A DNA stretch of 17,248 bases from Coemansia sp. RSA 922 (GCA_027577415.1 JANBQS010000468.1:1-17248), one strand, 5' to 3'; positions 8,501 through 16,801 are shown, numbered from the stretch's first letter. Notes: generated from the sequence alone by a model not told the origin. Numbers and translations are program-made.

Positions 8501-11500
8501 TCGCAGATACGCGGACAGTACCCGGAGCCATGCCAGGGCCCCCGACATAGAGCACAGTAGTTATGGAGCAGCGGCGGCTGCGGCGGGAGCTGAGCACCAC
8601 GAGGCAAGCGCAGGTCAGTCGGCATGGTGAACAAAAGAATTGGTGGCGACGACTGCACTTTGTCCATTGCCAGCGGAGGAAAGCACAGGTCTTTAAAGGC
8701 CAGCCTGACCTGCTCATCCCAGTTGGAGGGTCGACGCGAGCTATCCATCCGAGCGCTAGCCTTGTAGTTATCGATTATGCCCTTGACATGAGCCCGCACA
8801 ACGTCAACCAGCTCATTGGGCTGCACTACAGTCATGCCCGCCGCATCAGGCGTATGGGACTCATCAACATAGTCGTCGTCGTCGTCTTTGGCATCCATAG
8901 CCTCGTCGCCATCATCAGCATCAGCAGCAGCACCATCCTCGGCAGCCACAGAAACAACGCCATAATCAACTTTTTGCTTACGTGCGCGCAAACGAGGCCC
9001 ACCACCCTCAGAATCGGCCATCTCGACATCGCCATCAGCAGGCACCTCGCTCTTTTGCTCCAAAAGCCGGGCCCATACGTCGGGAGCAGCACCGCTGGCG
9101 GGAGGAGTAGCCTCACTCGACGACTCTGGGTCCTTGGCAACATCGTCCAAGCGCCCATCACGATCCATGGCCCACACGCGGGCAACGCCAAACGGAGACT
9201 TTGTCGCGGGACCGCTGGCGTCGAGGCGCCTTTTCTCCTCAGCAAGCGCGGCCTGGCACTGGTCCAGCAGCGCGACAACTCGCGGCGAGTCATAGACAAT
9301 GTCGCGGACCTCGGCAGACTCGTCAAACAGCGTGCGGGCATCGCAGCGCAGGTCAGCCTCCATATCTGCCGGCGACAGCTCGGCCACAGGCGACTGAGCG
9401 GCGTCGGACTTTTCGGCGGCAGCCATGGTGCCAATCACCAAGTGGTCAAGCAGCAGCTTGCGCGTGGCCCTCCGCACAATACGCTCCTCGGCCGAGTTCT
9501 CCGTCACCAGCTTCAGCACAGTGACGGGCTTCGTCTGGCCAATGCGGTGGGCGCGCGCAATGGCCTGGATGTCGGCCTGTGGATTAAAGTCGCAGTCGTA
9601 AATGATCACCACGTCGGCGCTGGTCAGATTCAGGCCCGTGCCGCCGGTCCGCGTCGACGCAAGAAACACGAGCAGCGACGACCCGGGCGCGTTAAACTGG
9701 TTGACGGCAGTCTGCCGCAGGCGCGACGGAGTGTCGCCGTCAATGCGCACGCAGCCAATGCCCTCGCCGGCGAGGTAGTCCTCGAGCACGTCCAGCGTCC
9801 GCTTGAACTGAGTGAACACAAGCGCGCGGTGGCCGCGGCGCTGGAGCTCGGGCAGCAGCGCGTGCAGAAAGCTCAGCTTGCCGCCAGCCGAAATGAGCTG
9901 GGCGTGGGTCTCCTCCTTCGAGTCGAACTTTGGCTCGGCGTTGTTGATGAGATATGGGTGGCTGACGATCTGGCGCACCTCCAGCAGCACGTTGTTCAGC
10001 GACTTGCTCCCCACTCGCTCCACGCTGCCCGGGCGATGGTCGCGGTGCAGGGCCGACGCAATGCTCTGCAGCAGGCGCACGTTCTTGGTCAGCGTGGCGC
10101 GGTACAGCTCGCGCTGCAGACGCGTCATCGATACGGGCACAATAACCTCGTGCTTGGCGGGCACCAGACACGGCACGTCGGCCTTTGTGCGGCGCAAAAA
10201 GTACTTGGCAATCAGGCTGCGCACACGCGCCAGCCGGGGCGGCGACCCGTCCTCAAACAGCTGCTCGATCTGGGACAGGAGCGCCCTGTTGTCGGGGTCG
10301 ATGAAGCTCAGAATGTTCGACAGCTCGCGCAGGTCGTTCTGCACCGGCGTGCCCGTCAGCACAACGCGCATGCGCGTGTTGAACACCGACAGCGCCTTGT
10401 ACGTCTTTGCCTGGTCGTTCTTCAGCCGATGGCCCTCGTCGTACACAATCGCCTGCCACGCAATGCCCGTCGTCAGCTCGCGGATGCCCACCTGATTGGC
10501 CACAGCCTCGTAGCTGGCCAGCACCACGTGGCAGCGCAGGTCCCTGCGCTTGGACCCTGACGTGTGGCGGAAGATCGTATGTTCCAGCTCGACTTCGCGG
10601 TCAGCTGCTCGCCCCGACAGCTGCGCCACAACCAGGCCGGGCGCCCACGTGCGCAGCTCCTGCGCCCAGTTGCTGATCAGCGTCGTCGGCGCCACGATTA
10701 AAAACGGAAAGGTGCCGAGGTTGGACTCGCTGCTGCTCTGCGCCGGCAGTGTCGAGTGGAAGATCATCAGCAGAAAGGCGACGACCTGGATGGTTTTGCC
10801 CAGCCCCATTTCGTCGGCCAGAATGACTGACTGGCGCCGGTTCCACTTGCGCCACAGCCAGTTTGCCCCCGCCATCTGGTACGGGTACAGCGTGCCCCCG
10901 CGGATAAACTCTGGCTGGCGCTCATACTCGACATACTCGGCCGCGCCGCTCTTTTTGGCCAGCTGCAAGTGCTTGAGCAGACTCACAGTCTCCGACTGCT
11001 GCCACGCCACATAGTCGGCATACCACGCGCAGTACTCGGGCCCAGCGTCGTTGGGGTCGGGCGGGGCCTCCCAAGTGGCGTCACTGGCACCCAGGCCCCG
11101 CCAGACAACGCGCACAGACTCGCACGTCGTATGCAGCGTCCACGCGTCCTCCGGCACGCCAGCTGGCGGGTCCTTGCGCATCTTCGCCAGCCTTTCCTTG
11201 GCCACCGCGGGCGCGCAGGGCCGGACTTCGATGATGGCAGCGGGCAGCAAGTGGTCCTGCGAGAAAGTGTCTTCAAGGCGCGGGGGCTCGGGCGTGTTGG
11301 AAACCCTGACCTTCAGCGCCATGCTCTTCTGTCGCGTGTCAGGCTGCGCCTGCAGCCACAAGAACGGCACCCAGTCGAGGTGCCGGTACGACACGCCCCT
11401 CCACTTGACCAAAATATCCACGCCCGCCATGTTGACTCTGTTGCTGGACGCGGCGCCCCGCCACGTAAGGAACTCCTGCGGCGTGCGCCGCGAGTACAGC

Positions 11501-13110
11501 GAGCAGAACCGGCACACAAATTTGTCGTCGTCGTCGTAGTCCTCCAGCACCGACAGGTACTCCGAGTCCGCCCCGAGCCGAGTCGCCAGCGACTGGTAGC
11601 ACCGCCGGTGGAACCACAGCCCGCACTCGTCGCAGCTCCAGGCGTCTGGCTGAGTGCCCATCTGGCACGCGCTGCACGCCTTGCGCTCTGCCGGGCGTTG
11701 CACAGGCGGCGGAGCCTGCGCTGGTGTCGCTGGCGGTGTCTCTACCACGCGCACCACACGCCCACGCGCCACAACGCCAGCGCGGCCAGCCACTGGCTCA
11801 GCTGGCGCTGCCACTGCGCGCTGCAGACGCGCAATCGCCAATCGTCGCTCACGCTCAATGCGCTCACTCGCAGCGCGCGAGATCGGATGCAGCTCAAGCA
11901 CCTCGCCCTCGCGGTGCCGAACATAAACGCTCGCCACCTTTTTAGCCGTGCTCAGCTGCGCCATGCGCCGAGTCAGTGGCGAGTCAACTCCGCCGTCTGA
12001 CAGACCCAAAGCAGCTGATACAGGCGACCCTTTACGCTGCCGCTTGACTGCGCGTAGCAGTGGCTGTCCACTATCTGCGCTGCTGCTGCGACTGCTCCTA
12101 GTATTGATCTCCTCGTCATCAGACTCTACTATGTGCCGCGCCAGCGCCTTTGCTGCTGCTGGTGGTGGCGCAGGCGGTGTCGGCTGTAGCGAGTCTGAAC
12201 CTATTGGAGCCAGAGTACTGGAATTTAGGTTAAACCACCGCCCAGCGTCACTGCTGTCGGATGCTCTATTAACCGATCCGCTCATAGCAGCGACTTTGCC
12301 TGTGTTCAATCCGACTTTGCCGTTGGTAAGCCCGGACAGCAACTCTTGGCCCAGGTGCCTGCGCTCCTGCGCGAATTGCGAATTCCCAAACCGAGTCAGC
12401 AACTCCACCTCTTTACGCCTAATAAACGCCGAGGGTGCCTCCCACGAAAGTCCCTGGTCACTCCACTGTACTAAATAATAAACCCGTCCGCCGTTGTCGC
12501 CAATCGTCCCGCAAATTCGCGTAATTTCTATCGACAAAGTGCTAGTATCCGCTGTAGAGGGCAATAAAAACGATGAATAGGTCGGAGCAGAGAGGGGTTC
12601 AAAACCTGCATGCGATCTGGCTAAAGTAGGGCTGTGACTATTTTTGGTGGCCTCTTCAGGATGCTGCCTCATTCTATGCCACCCATGCGTCGCCGTGGTG
12701 CCCACTGCCTGGTCACGTGATGCCGCCCGCACTTGACCACCTGACGCGTAGTTATTGCTGACGCTGCCATCTCCAACGAAATCAAAGTCCTCTGGAGGAA
12801 CTTCGAATCTGGAGTCGCAGTCTGCCATATACTCATGGCCCTCGTCCACTAATGTCACTAGCCCATGGTCTTCATAGAGATCCACTGGTAAGGTGTCAGG
12901 CTGGCCTTGCTGTTCAACTCGAAGCTGATAGCAGCACTCCTCAAACTCTTCAATCTTTTGGCTACACGTCAAGAGATTGCTGGGCTCCCAAGACGAGTCT
13001 GCCAGTGTGTATGTCAACCACAATATCAGGTACTCTGTACCTCTGCTTAGAGAGATACGACGCCCAATGATTCGGTTGACATCAAAGTCATCTTCCTTGT
13101 CAGACTGCAT
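5551..13110 (-). CDS. mit1: Giant Mit1/CHD-type chromatin remodeler with HP1-like chromodomain, PHD finger, SNF2 motor and two CCHC knuckles
   Basis: One uninterrupted 2,519-aa frame. Order of parts: chromodomain 1 (8-60; IIGRR, YLILWLTY, SSWEP; cage Phe9, Trp31, Tyr34); chromodomain-like 2 (193-242; YLVQW, SWEAP); disordered Ser/Pro/Ala linker; PHD finger (Cys479, 482, 493, 496, His501, Cys504, 533, 536); CHD-type chromodomain-like blocks 3 (about 560-600) and 4 (about 655-700); SNF2 ATPase (740-1226) with GLGKT (769-773), DEGH (891-894), LTGTP (918-922), TGGTGLNL (1155-1162) and ARAHRIGQ (1185-1192). After the motor come an acidic run (1398-1417), a CCHC knuckle (1519-1532), an unrecognised cysteine/aromatic region (to about 1760), nine alanines (1781-1789), a long Pro/Gln/Ser-rich tail with polyglutamine, and a second CCHC knuckle (2459-2472). 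It should slide nucleosomes in heterochromatin, like Mit1 in SHREC. I chose the ATG at 13110 (A at -3); the 42 in-frame codons upstream read as hydrophobic 5' leader. Remodeler certain, Mit1 orthology probable. Confidence 0.92.
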   Translation of the reverse strand: MQSDKEDDFDVNRIIGRRISLSRGTEYLILWLTYTLADSSWEPSNLLTCSQKIEEFEECCYQLRVEQQGQPDTLPVDLYEDHGLVTLVDEGHEYMADCDSRFEVPPEDFDFVGDGSVSNNYASGGQVRAASRDQAVGTTATHGWHRMRQHPEEATKNSHSPTLARSHAGFEPLSAPTYSSFLLPSTADTSTLSIEITRICGTIGDNGGRVYYLVQWSDQGLSWEAPSAFIRRKEVELLTRFGNSQFAQERRHLGQELLSGLTNGKVGLNTGKVAAMSGSVNRASDSSDAGRWFNLNSSTLAPIGSDSLQPTPPAPPPAAAKALARHIVESDDEEINTRSSRSSSADSGQPLLRAVKRQRKGSPVSAALGLSDGGVDSPLTRRMAQLSTAKKVASVYVRHREGEVLELHPISRAASERIERERRLAIARLQRAVAAPAEPVAGRAGVVARGRVVRVVETPPATPAQAPPPVQRPAERKACSACQMGTQPDAWSCDECGLWFHRRCYQSLATRLGADSEYLSVLEDYDDDDKFVCRFCSLYSRRTPQEFLTWRGAASSNRVNMAGVDILVKWRGVSYRHLDWVPFLWLQAQPDTRQKSMALKVRVSNTPEPPRLEDTFSQDHLLPAAIIEVRPCAPAVAKERLAKMRKDPPAGVPEDAWTLHTTCESVRVVWRGLGASDATWEAPPDPNDAGPEYCAWYADYVAWQQSETVSLLKHLQLAKKSGAAEYVEYERQPEFIRGGTLYPYQMAGANWLWRKWNRRQSVILADEMGLGKTIQVVAFLLMIFHSTLPAQSSSESNLGTFPFLIVAPTTLISNWAQELRTWAPGLVVAQLSGRAADREVELEHTIFRHTSGSKRRDLRCHVVLASYEAVANQVGIRELTTGIAWQAIVYDEGHRLKNDQAKTYKALSVFNTRMRVVLTGTPVQNDLRELSNILSFIDPDNRALLSQIEQLFEDGSPPRLARVRSLIAKYFLRRTKADVPCLVPAKHEVIVPVSMTRLQRELYRATLTKNVRLLQSIASALHRDHRPGSVERVGSKSLNNVLLEVRQIVSHPYLINNAEPKFDSKEETHAQLISAGGKLSFLHALLPELQRRGHRALVFTQFKRTLDVLEDYLAGEGIGCVRIDGDTPSRLRQTAVNQFNAPGSSLLVFLASTRTGGTGLNLTSADVVIIYDCDFNPQADIQAIARAHRIGQTKPVTVLKLVTENSAEERIVRRATRKLLLDHLVIGTMAAAEKSDAAQSPVAELSPADMEADLRCDARTLFDESAEVRDIVYDSPRVVALLDQCQAALAEEKRRLDASGPATKSPFGVARVWAMDRDGRLDDVAKDPESSSEATPPASGAAPDVWARLLEQKSEVPADGDVEMADSEGGGPRLRARKQKVDYGVVSVAAEDGAAADADDGDEAMDAKDDDDDYVDESHTPDAAGMTVVQPNELVDVVRAHVKGIIDNYKASARMDSSRRPSNWDEQVRLAFKDLCFPPLAMDKVQSSPPILLFTMPTDLRLPRGAQLPPQPPLLHNYCALCRGPWHGSGYCPRICDPQLFYGVAKIKSIQGYWAHPFFHDFVSWYSFQYIWFVLGDPRGPSVNDHNISTYRSYVCSAGSYRHDIRVERRRREEERLNGIVAEAGRRANHYNYYTREYSSLCDNTRVCGELAVDVSDNVGRCKPVGDTRFGPLELDGLLYTGILADLRGRGFYLPTDVAALGPEHLSALLVARSNLRTMCLRMRELGHACMNPRARGPLPPKLLQMVTNARLFATHGLLIDRRIAELRALAPADVDTTTVAAAAAAAAAQSVEAVETLFSMDVDDDSEISLNEEIIAPEPIVEEIVGVPEPAIVDVAPAEMCSDSVVPIDGQFDYAPGVHGIRIAAGKLSQARLLIAAACDSGEEPALKTKEALMAAICDARTINLRELLKAVSARPQLHGLLPMVRRLAEIQADPNSEELEITSTLQELLLRVKAYTRDTQNVLVVPTTVDTPLADNLDTSALSSTTVSPLVEPAQLTVVSRPPSVPSVGASTVHAKTPPAVAAIPNTAPLQVNLVNITVPSLPSSTFIGTGSDAAQASLAMVAPSAVLPQRQQAPPLRAVKSNLPAKPNMASVPSRAGVEARSSTPSLPSTPAANSQQTLTAATLAAMVSYDMRQSPPQQVAMPTLSAPPVSAPQPLLVPDFSGGGSGSGISDSRRSSLTPNILGLVQSSSPLPLQSTQQPQQMPMSAPYSGQTISITSSPVGSPPRQQQWQPQRAYQQPRMLGTSFSETQLHLTTTDPNMAISPLTAGATPYMANMRGPQPSQPPPIIRARQPPPPPVVRARPSYGDLAMDLAQGYLAMNQPMPLSAGQQVSANMQQQLGDLSSEQQMRTRADMQWRMQLLQQQQQLAMLARGFGQQQQQQYFHSPTMTQLITPITGTREPSSPSSSYSEQPTLVDTYSRQMGPVGNAFWQYPVMVRPPMYLERLNAHLPTTDMACVICEDPVHSPARCPFARNVGYLNRRRLAVDEDAKLPPNFKGMMLTVIDDFMRKALNNQHG

Positions 13111-13509
13111 GCTATAATGTAAATAATAATACAGACACAAAAAGTTAAAAAGAATAAGATTTAGATAGCATTGATCAATGTTGTGGTTATAAAAAAGGAT
13201 GAGGGAGGAACCTCTCTGAAGCACACCTCCCCCCAAAAGAAAAAGAGGGAAAGGTTTACCTTTTGGGCCCTACTATCTGTGTTTTTGTTTTTGTTTAGGC
13301 TCTTGGTTCTGTTTTTCTGAATTTGTCAAATTCGCTAAAGCCGTTTTAAAAAAGTCAAAATTGAAATGGGAAAAAAAAATTGTTTTAAAAAAATTGTTGT
13401 GGAGGAAAAGAAAAAAAGAGTAGTAAACCTCACACTTTTCTCACCTTTAAAAATAATTGACAAAAAAATAGTTGTTGTTGGGGGGTAGGGGACACCAAAC
13501 TTGACCAAT
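13111..13509 (-). promoter_or_regulatory. Upstream region of the remodeler gene
   Basis: This stretch is dominated by A-runs and T-runs and purine-rich tracts, as in fungal promoters. It contains an inverted repeat at 13250-13263 (AAAGGT/ACCTTT around TT) and a G-run near 13481. No strong TATA is seen on the minus strand. The in-frame extension between 13111 and 13236 is low-complexity and probably untranslated. CpG content falls off through this interval towards the right. Confidence 0.4.
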
Positions 13510-13875
13510 AGTATCGCTTGGGAATCATGTGAACCAGGTGAGAACCAGACACCATCTTTGCATATCTAGGGGTAATTTGCATTAATCAGTATATTGCCTT
13601 GGATTAATTGTTTCAGATCAGGTCCTCCACCTATCATGAGCCACTATCACACAATGGTACCACTTCATTGAGGCATGCATGTGCACCTGACCCCAAGCCA
13701 CACCCTAGTCCAGGTGATACAAATGAGTCAATGAGTACAGCATGACAACAACAGTTACACATATGGTAGAAGGAGAAAAGGAGAACAGGTCAGCAGTACT
13801 CTGAGGTCATGCATCAGAAAGAACATGATGTATAAATGATGGCATAGGGGTATAAGAAACACTGGCTCCTGATGA

Positions 13876-14454
13876 ATGCCACACAAGTTAGGGAGGTGGG
13901 CCAGTATAATGCAGGAGCCAAGGTTGCCAAGTATCAAGGGAGATATGGAGATACCAGAGTATCCACTAGAAATGGTGGCACAGAAAACAGATGAGTACAC
14001 CAAGCTATATAGGGCACATGTTGGCTACTGGAGCCATAGTCTGGGGAGCTAAGTGGCCAGCAGGACACAGTGACCTGTCAATAAAAAATACTCTTAAAGT
14101 TACAGTGACATGCTCCTCATACACATATTTAGAGTGATATCCTTTAGCCTGTATACCATTTGTTATTTTGGTATTAGTCTAGACCTGAAGTCAACCACAG
14201 AGTCAAGAACCATTGCCTATGCCCATATAGAGCTTGAATACAATGACTTGACAATCAGAGCTCATGTTGATGGAGATTAACTTTCACATCAGCTGGGGCC
14301 ATATGAATCTGAGTATATTCCAGATTACATACAGATCTCCAAAAGTCGTGTAGGTTACAGCTCAGTTAGTACTATCAGTGGTGGAGAAATAAAACTCCAT
14401 GTTACTGCCAGTACTTTTATTCCTTGCCTACCCTATACCCAGGCTGGGAATTAG
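13876..14454 (+). pseudogene. Possible decayed coding trace, unidentified
   Basis: One plus-strand frame has three open blocks of about 58, 59 and 57 codons (13876-14049, 14101-14277, 14281-14451). Its stops are at 14050, 14071, 14095, 14278 and 14452. That is fewer stops than expected for DNA of this composition. Translations around 13942-14028 and 14200-14330 have protein-like composition (for example EIPEYPLEMVAQ and IAYAHIELEYNDL), but I cannot assign a family. It could be a remnant of a retroelement polyprotein or chance. Confidence 0.25.
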
Positions 14455-15407
14455 GGAGGATCTTGCCTGGTACATCTTGAATCAAATTATGCTAAGCCCC
14501 TCTGGCATTAGTGGGCTTAACATGAGGTGAGGTCGTTGTTGATGTAAGAATAAGAATAACAAGCACAAATGAGCAAAACTAAAAAATTGTGAAATGCAAT
14601 TATCAATAATAAAGAAACCAACTTTGAATCCAAATATTTATATGCATTACTCCATGGGGATCACTTATGGGAGGCCATCATATGACTACAAGCAGGGGGA
14701 GGCAATACAATGATGGCTTGCCCCAACGTCTGCTAAAAATAGTTTTACATGGGGGGGAGACAATTTTACATGTGGCTTATAACCAAAATCATGTTAAACC
14801 TTATGATGGTACAATTAGCACAATTGCTATTTAACTTTAACCTACACAAAATTAGATTACCCAATCCAGACTCTTTTGGCTATACCCCCTTCTATTATAC
14901 TTGCCAGCCAACTCTAGACATTATAGTTTAGCTCACATTTATATATTTCCTAGGTGCCTTGCTTACAACAAGGAGTTAAGTGTTGAAAATCTCAGGATGT
15001 TTATTCCCTAGCAAGTAAGAAGGGTGTGTTCAATAGTTGGGTTGCTATCAGACCATGGAAGAATGCAAGTCATCTATTAAATGTGTGACACATATCATTT
15101 GCTTGAAACCAAATAAAAACACTACAAAATAAATAATTGAACTGTTTGACATATACTTTTACATAAATGATCTGATCAGATAGTAGTTCCCATCCCTTTT
15201 GTAACACTTTGTTATTCAATTGTGTGTATAACACCAGTGAATTAGGCTACAACAAAGCATAGATGTTATTTATTTTCAACTACTATTATAGAGTACATTT
15301 TGATAACCAAATCTAGAAATATTGTAATTTACATAGTATCATAGTGGCTTGCTAAAGGTACTGTTTAAACATGTAGGAGCAGCCCCCAATTATTAGTGCA
15401 TGCATAA

Positions 15408-15426
15408 ACTTGCTTTTTAAGCAAGT
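15408..15426. repeat. Perfect inverted repeat, 8-bp arms
   Basis: ACTTGCTT (15408-15415) and AAGCAAGT (15419-15426) flank a TTT loop. It stands alone in CpG-poor DNA with no reading frame beside it. It may be a relic of a mobile-element end or a chance palindrome. Confidence 0.5.
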
Positions 15427-15685
15427 GTGAATTAGACTTTTGTATTCTCAGAAACCTATAAATGGTAGTGATTTGCTTGAGCTGCCACAATGTTAGACAT
15501 GTTCCTTTATCCCTTCTATTCCCTACTATTCACACTATGCTTAGCAAAACGCACTAGAGGCATAAATGAAAGGTAAGAGTATAAATGATATTGCAGAAGA
15601 TAAGCAGCTTTGATTAGAATAAAATAAAATTTCTAGGATAGATATGTTGGAAAAGGGAAAAAAAGTCAGAATATAGTTTACTCAG

Positions 15686-15821
15686 TGGGGAGTATCTCCA
15701 GGTGGCGCGCTGTGCCTTATAGACTCCCTAGGCTAGTGGGGGTGCGAGGTGTATGCACTGTGAAAAGGATGCATGTATGTAGATCGGAAAAGCAAAAATG
15801 GAAAAAAGAAGATCTCGCACC
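15686..15821. other. CpG-retaining, possibly structured segment next to tRNA-Lys
   Basis: Five CpG survive in this short segment, about as many as in the preceding 2.2 kb, and G+C is locally high. Pairings seen: GGAG/CTCC (15689-15692 with 15696-15699); ACTCCC/GGGGGT (15723-15728 with 15738-15743, one G-T); and GGTGCGAG/CTCGCACC (15741-15748 with 15814-15821). The last two overlap, so they cannot both form fully. GATC/GATC (15782-15785 with 15811-15814) could extend the long hairpin. The strand is unknown; the segment lies on the 3' side of tRNA-Lys. It could be a small structured RNA, a Pol III element, or just unmethylated tRNA flank. Confidence 0.3.
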
Positions 15822-15859
15822 AGATGTGTGTTACACCTGATGAACGAGGAGAGATACAT

Positions 15860-15932
15860 AGCCGAATGCGGGGGTCGAACCCGCAACCTTAAGATTAAGA
15901 GTCTTACGCTCTACCGATTGAGCTAACCCGGC
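15860..15932 (-). tRNA. tRNA-Lys (anticodon CTT), no intron
   Basis: The 73-nt cloverleaf is complete. The acceptor stem is GCCGGGT/ATTCGGC with two G-T pairs, the D stem GCTC/GAGC and the anticodon stem TAAGA/TCTTA. The loop is CTCTTAA, so the anticodon is CTT, and the T arm is GCGGG-TTCGACC-CCCGC. A and B boxes are good. The discriminator base is T, which is unusual for lysine tRNA. On the minus strand the first run of four or more T lies at 15802-15807, over 50 nt past the tRNA end, so the trailer would be long. The gene sits in an island of retained CpG inside CpG-depleted DNA, which suggests it is under selection. Confidence 0.93.
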
Positions 15933-16801
15933 AACTTGTTCTCTGAATATCACCAAATAAAGTTGGATTAAATTGTTAATGTCTACAGACAAACAACTGG
16001 TAACATGGGGCTGAAAAAAAAACAGTGGCATGGCCATCACTCAAGACTTACACTTTTACGCAAACCAAGGCCACCCAATCCTTCCACTCTTGTTGGTTAC
16101 AGGTGTCTAACTGGTGGTACCACTTTGATCCAGGCAAAAACAAGGTTAGTGGGAAGTTATTTTTCCAATACTCACCAAATGCACAGGACAGCCACACTGA
16201 CTATTTAATCAACCATTCTCTAATGCCACAGAATAACGACACCTCAGATGCCCTACTCACTATGACTTCTAATGTATATTCTAACCAGGCTCACAGAATA
16301 CATGGAGTAGAAATTGACTTTACTTTGATTAAGATAATTTATTGTGCCTTCTTATGATATTCTATACAAACTAAGTGCTTAAAGGTTGCACCAAAAATAA
16401 ACTGAGGTGGCATGGGGGAAAATAAAGAAGGAAAGTGTCAGAAGAACACAAGATAATAAGCAGTGTGAGAGAGTCTTATTAATCAGGAGACATATTTGGT
16501 GTCAATTGTGGCACTAGTGCCTCTGACTGGCAGTAGTTGTGGAATGTCACTTATGCACACCATTTTGAATTTGTTGAGGATGTAGTTTGGAGTATGCGAG
16601 TAGATGTTGGCTAGCACCCAAGTTCACCAGTCCTTATGTCTTTTATTAAAGTAAAATAAAAAGTAATAAGGAGAAAAGGTGATTGCCTAACTACTCTATA
16701 GCTGCTGGTGCATAGACCCTTATATAGCAGTAAATGGTCCATGGGAACAGTAATGGCACTACTACTTGAGATCAGGGTGCTGTTGATCATAACCATAGCA
16801 A
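15933..16801. other. CpG-depleted, gene-free region between tRNA-Lys and the retroelement remnant
   Basis: Only three CpG were found (16059, 16237, 16597). The longest plus-strand open frame (16025-16357) does not begin with ATG and has no recognisable domain. Minus-strand frames at 16611-16796 and around 16497-16620 are open for 45 to 60 codons and could be further pieces of the retroelement to the right, but I cannot align them to a family. No terminal repeats were recognised. Confidence 0.5.

Larger units (their letters stand above)
13510..15685. other. CpG-depleted, gene-free region with decayed sequence
   Basis: No intact gene is visible in about 2.2 kb. By my count there are only five CpG dinucleotides between 13515 and 15700 (13515, 14347, 14534, 14727, 15550), although G+C is roughly 40 percent. 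CpA and TpG are abundant. Reading frames are short and broken on both strands; the best traces, in plus frame from 13876, are listed separately. This looks like old transposon-derived DNA that has lost CpG by methylation and deamination. I found no long terminal repeats. Confidence 0.7.

Noticed and set aside
8563..10560. A 665-codon open frame on the plus strand
   Set aside because: It lies entirely antisense to the SNF2 core of the remodeler, is rich in Arg, His, Gln and Ala as expected from G+C-rich antisense codons, and has no domain. It is a shadow.
13111..13236. In-frame N-terminal extension of 42 residues on the remodeler
   Set aside because: The codons are low-complexity and hydrophobic, and precede an ATG in good context directly before the chromodomain. 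Treated as untranslated leader.
13510..15685. RIP (repeat-induced point mutation) as the cause of decay
   Set aside because: RIP in Ascomycetes turns CpA into TpA and would reduce CpA and TpG. Here these are plentiful and only CpG is missing.
15701..15750. Resemblance to the 5' Alu domain of SRP RNA (GGTGGCGCG then TGCC)
   Set aside because: The UGUNR loop motif is absent, no helix 8 signature is found downstream, and the match is short. Probably coincidence.
16025..16357. A 110-codon plus-strand open frame
   Set aside because: It starts with GTG instead of ATG, has no recognisable domain, and lies in decayed CpG-poor DNA. It could be chance or transposon relic.
16497..16620. Possible retropepsin active site (ATIDT) on the minus strand
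   Set aside because: The triplet reads Asp-Thr-Lys, is followed by a stop, and lies on the wrong side of the protease C-terminal half at 17002-17248, so it would need a second element copy. Too weak.
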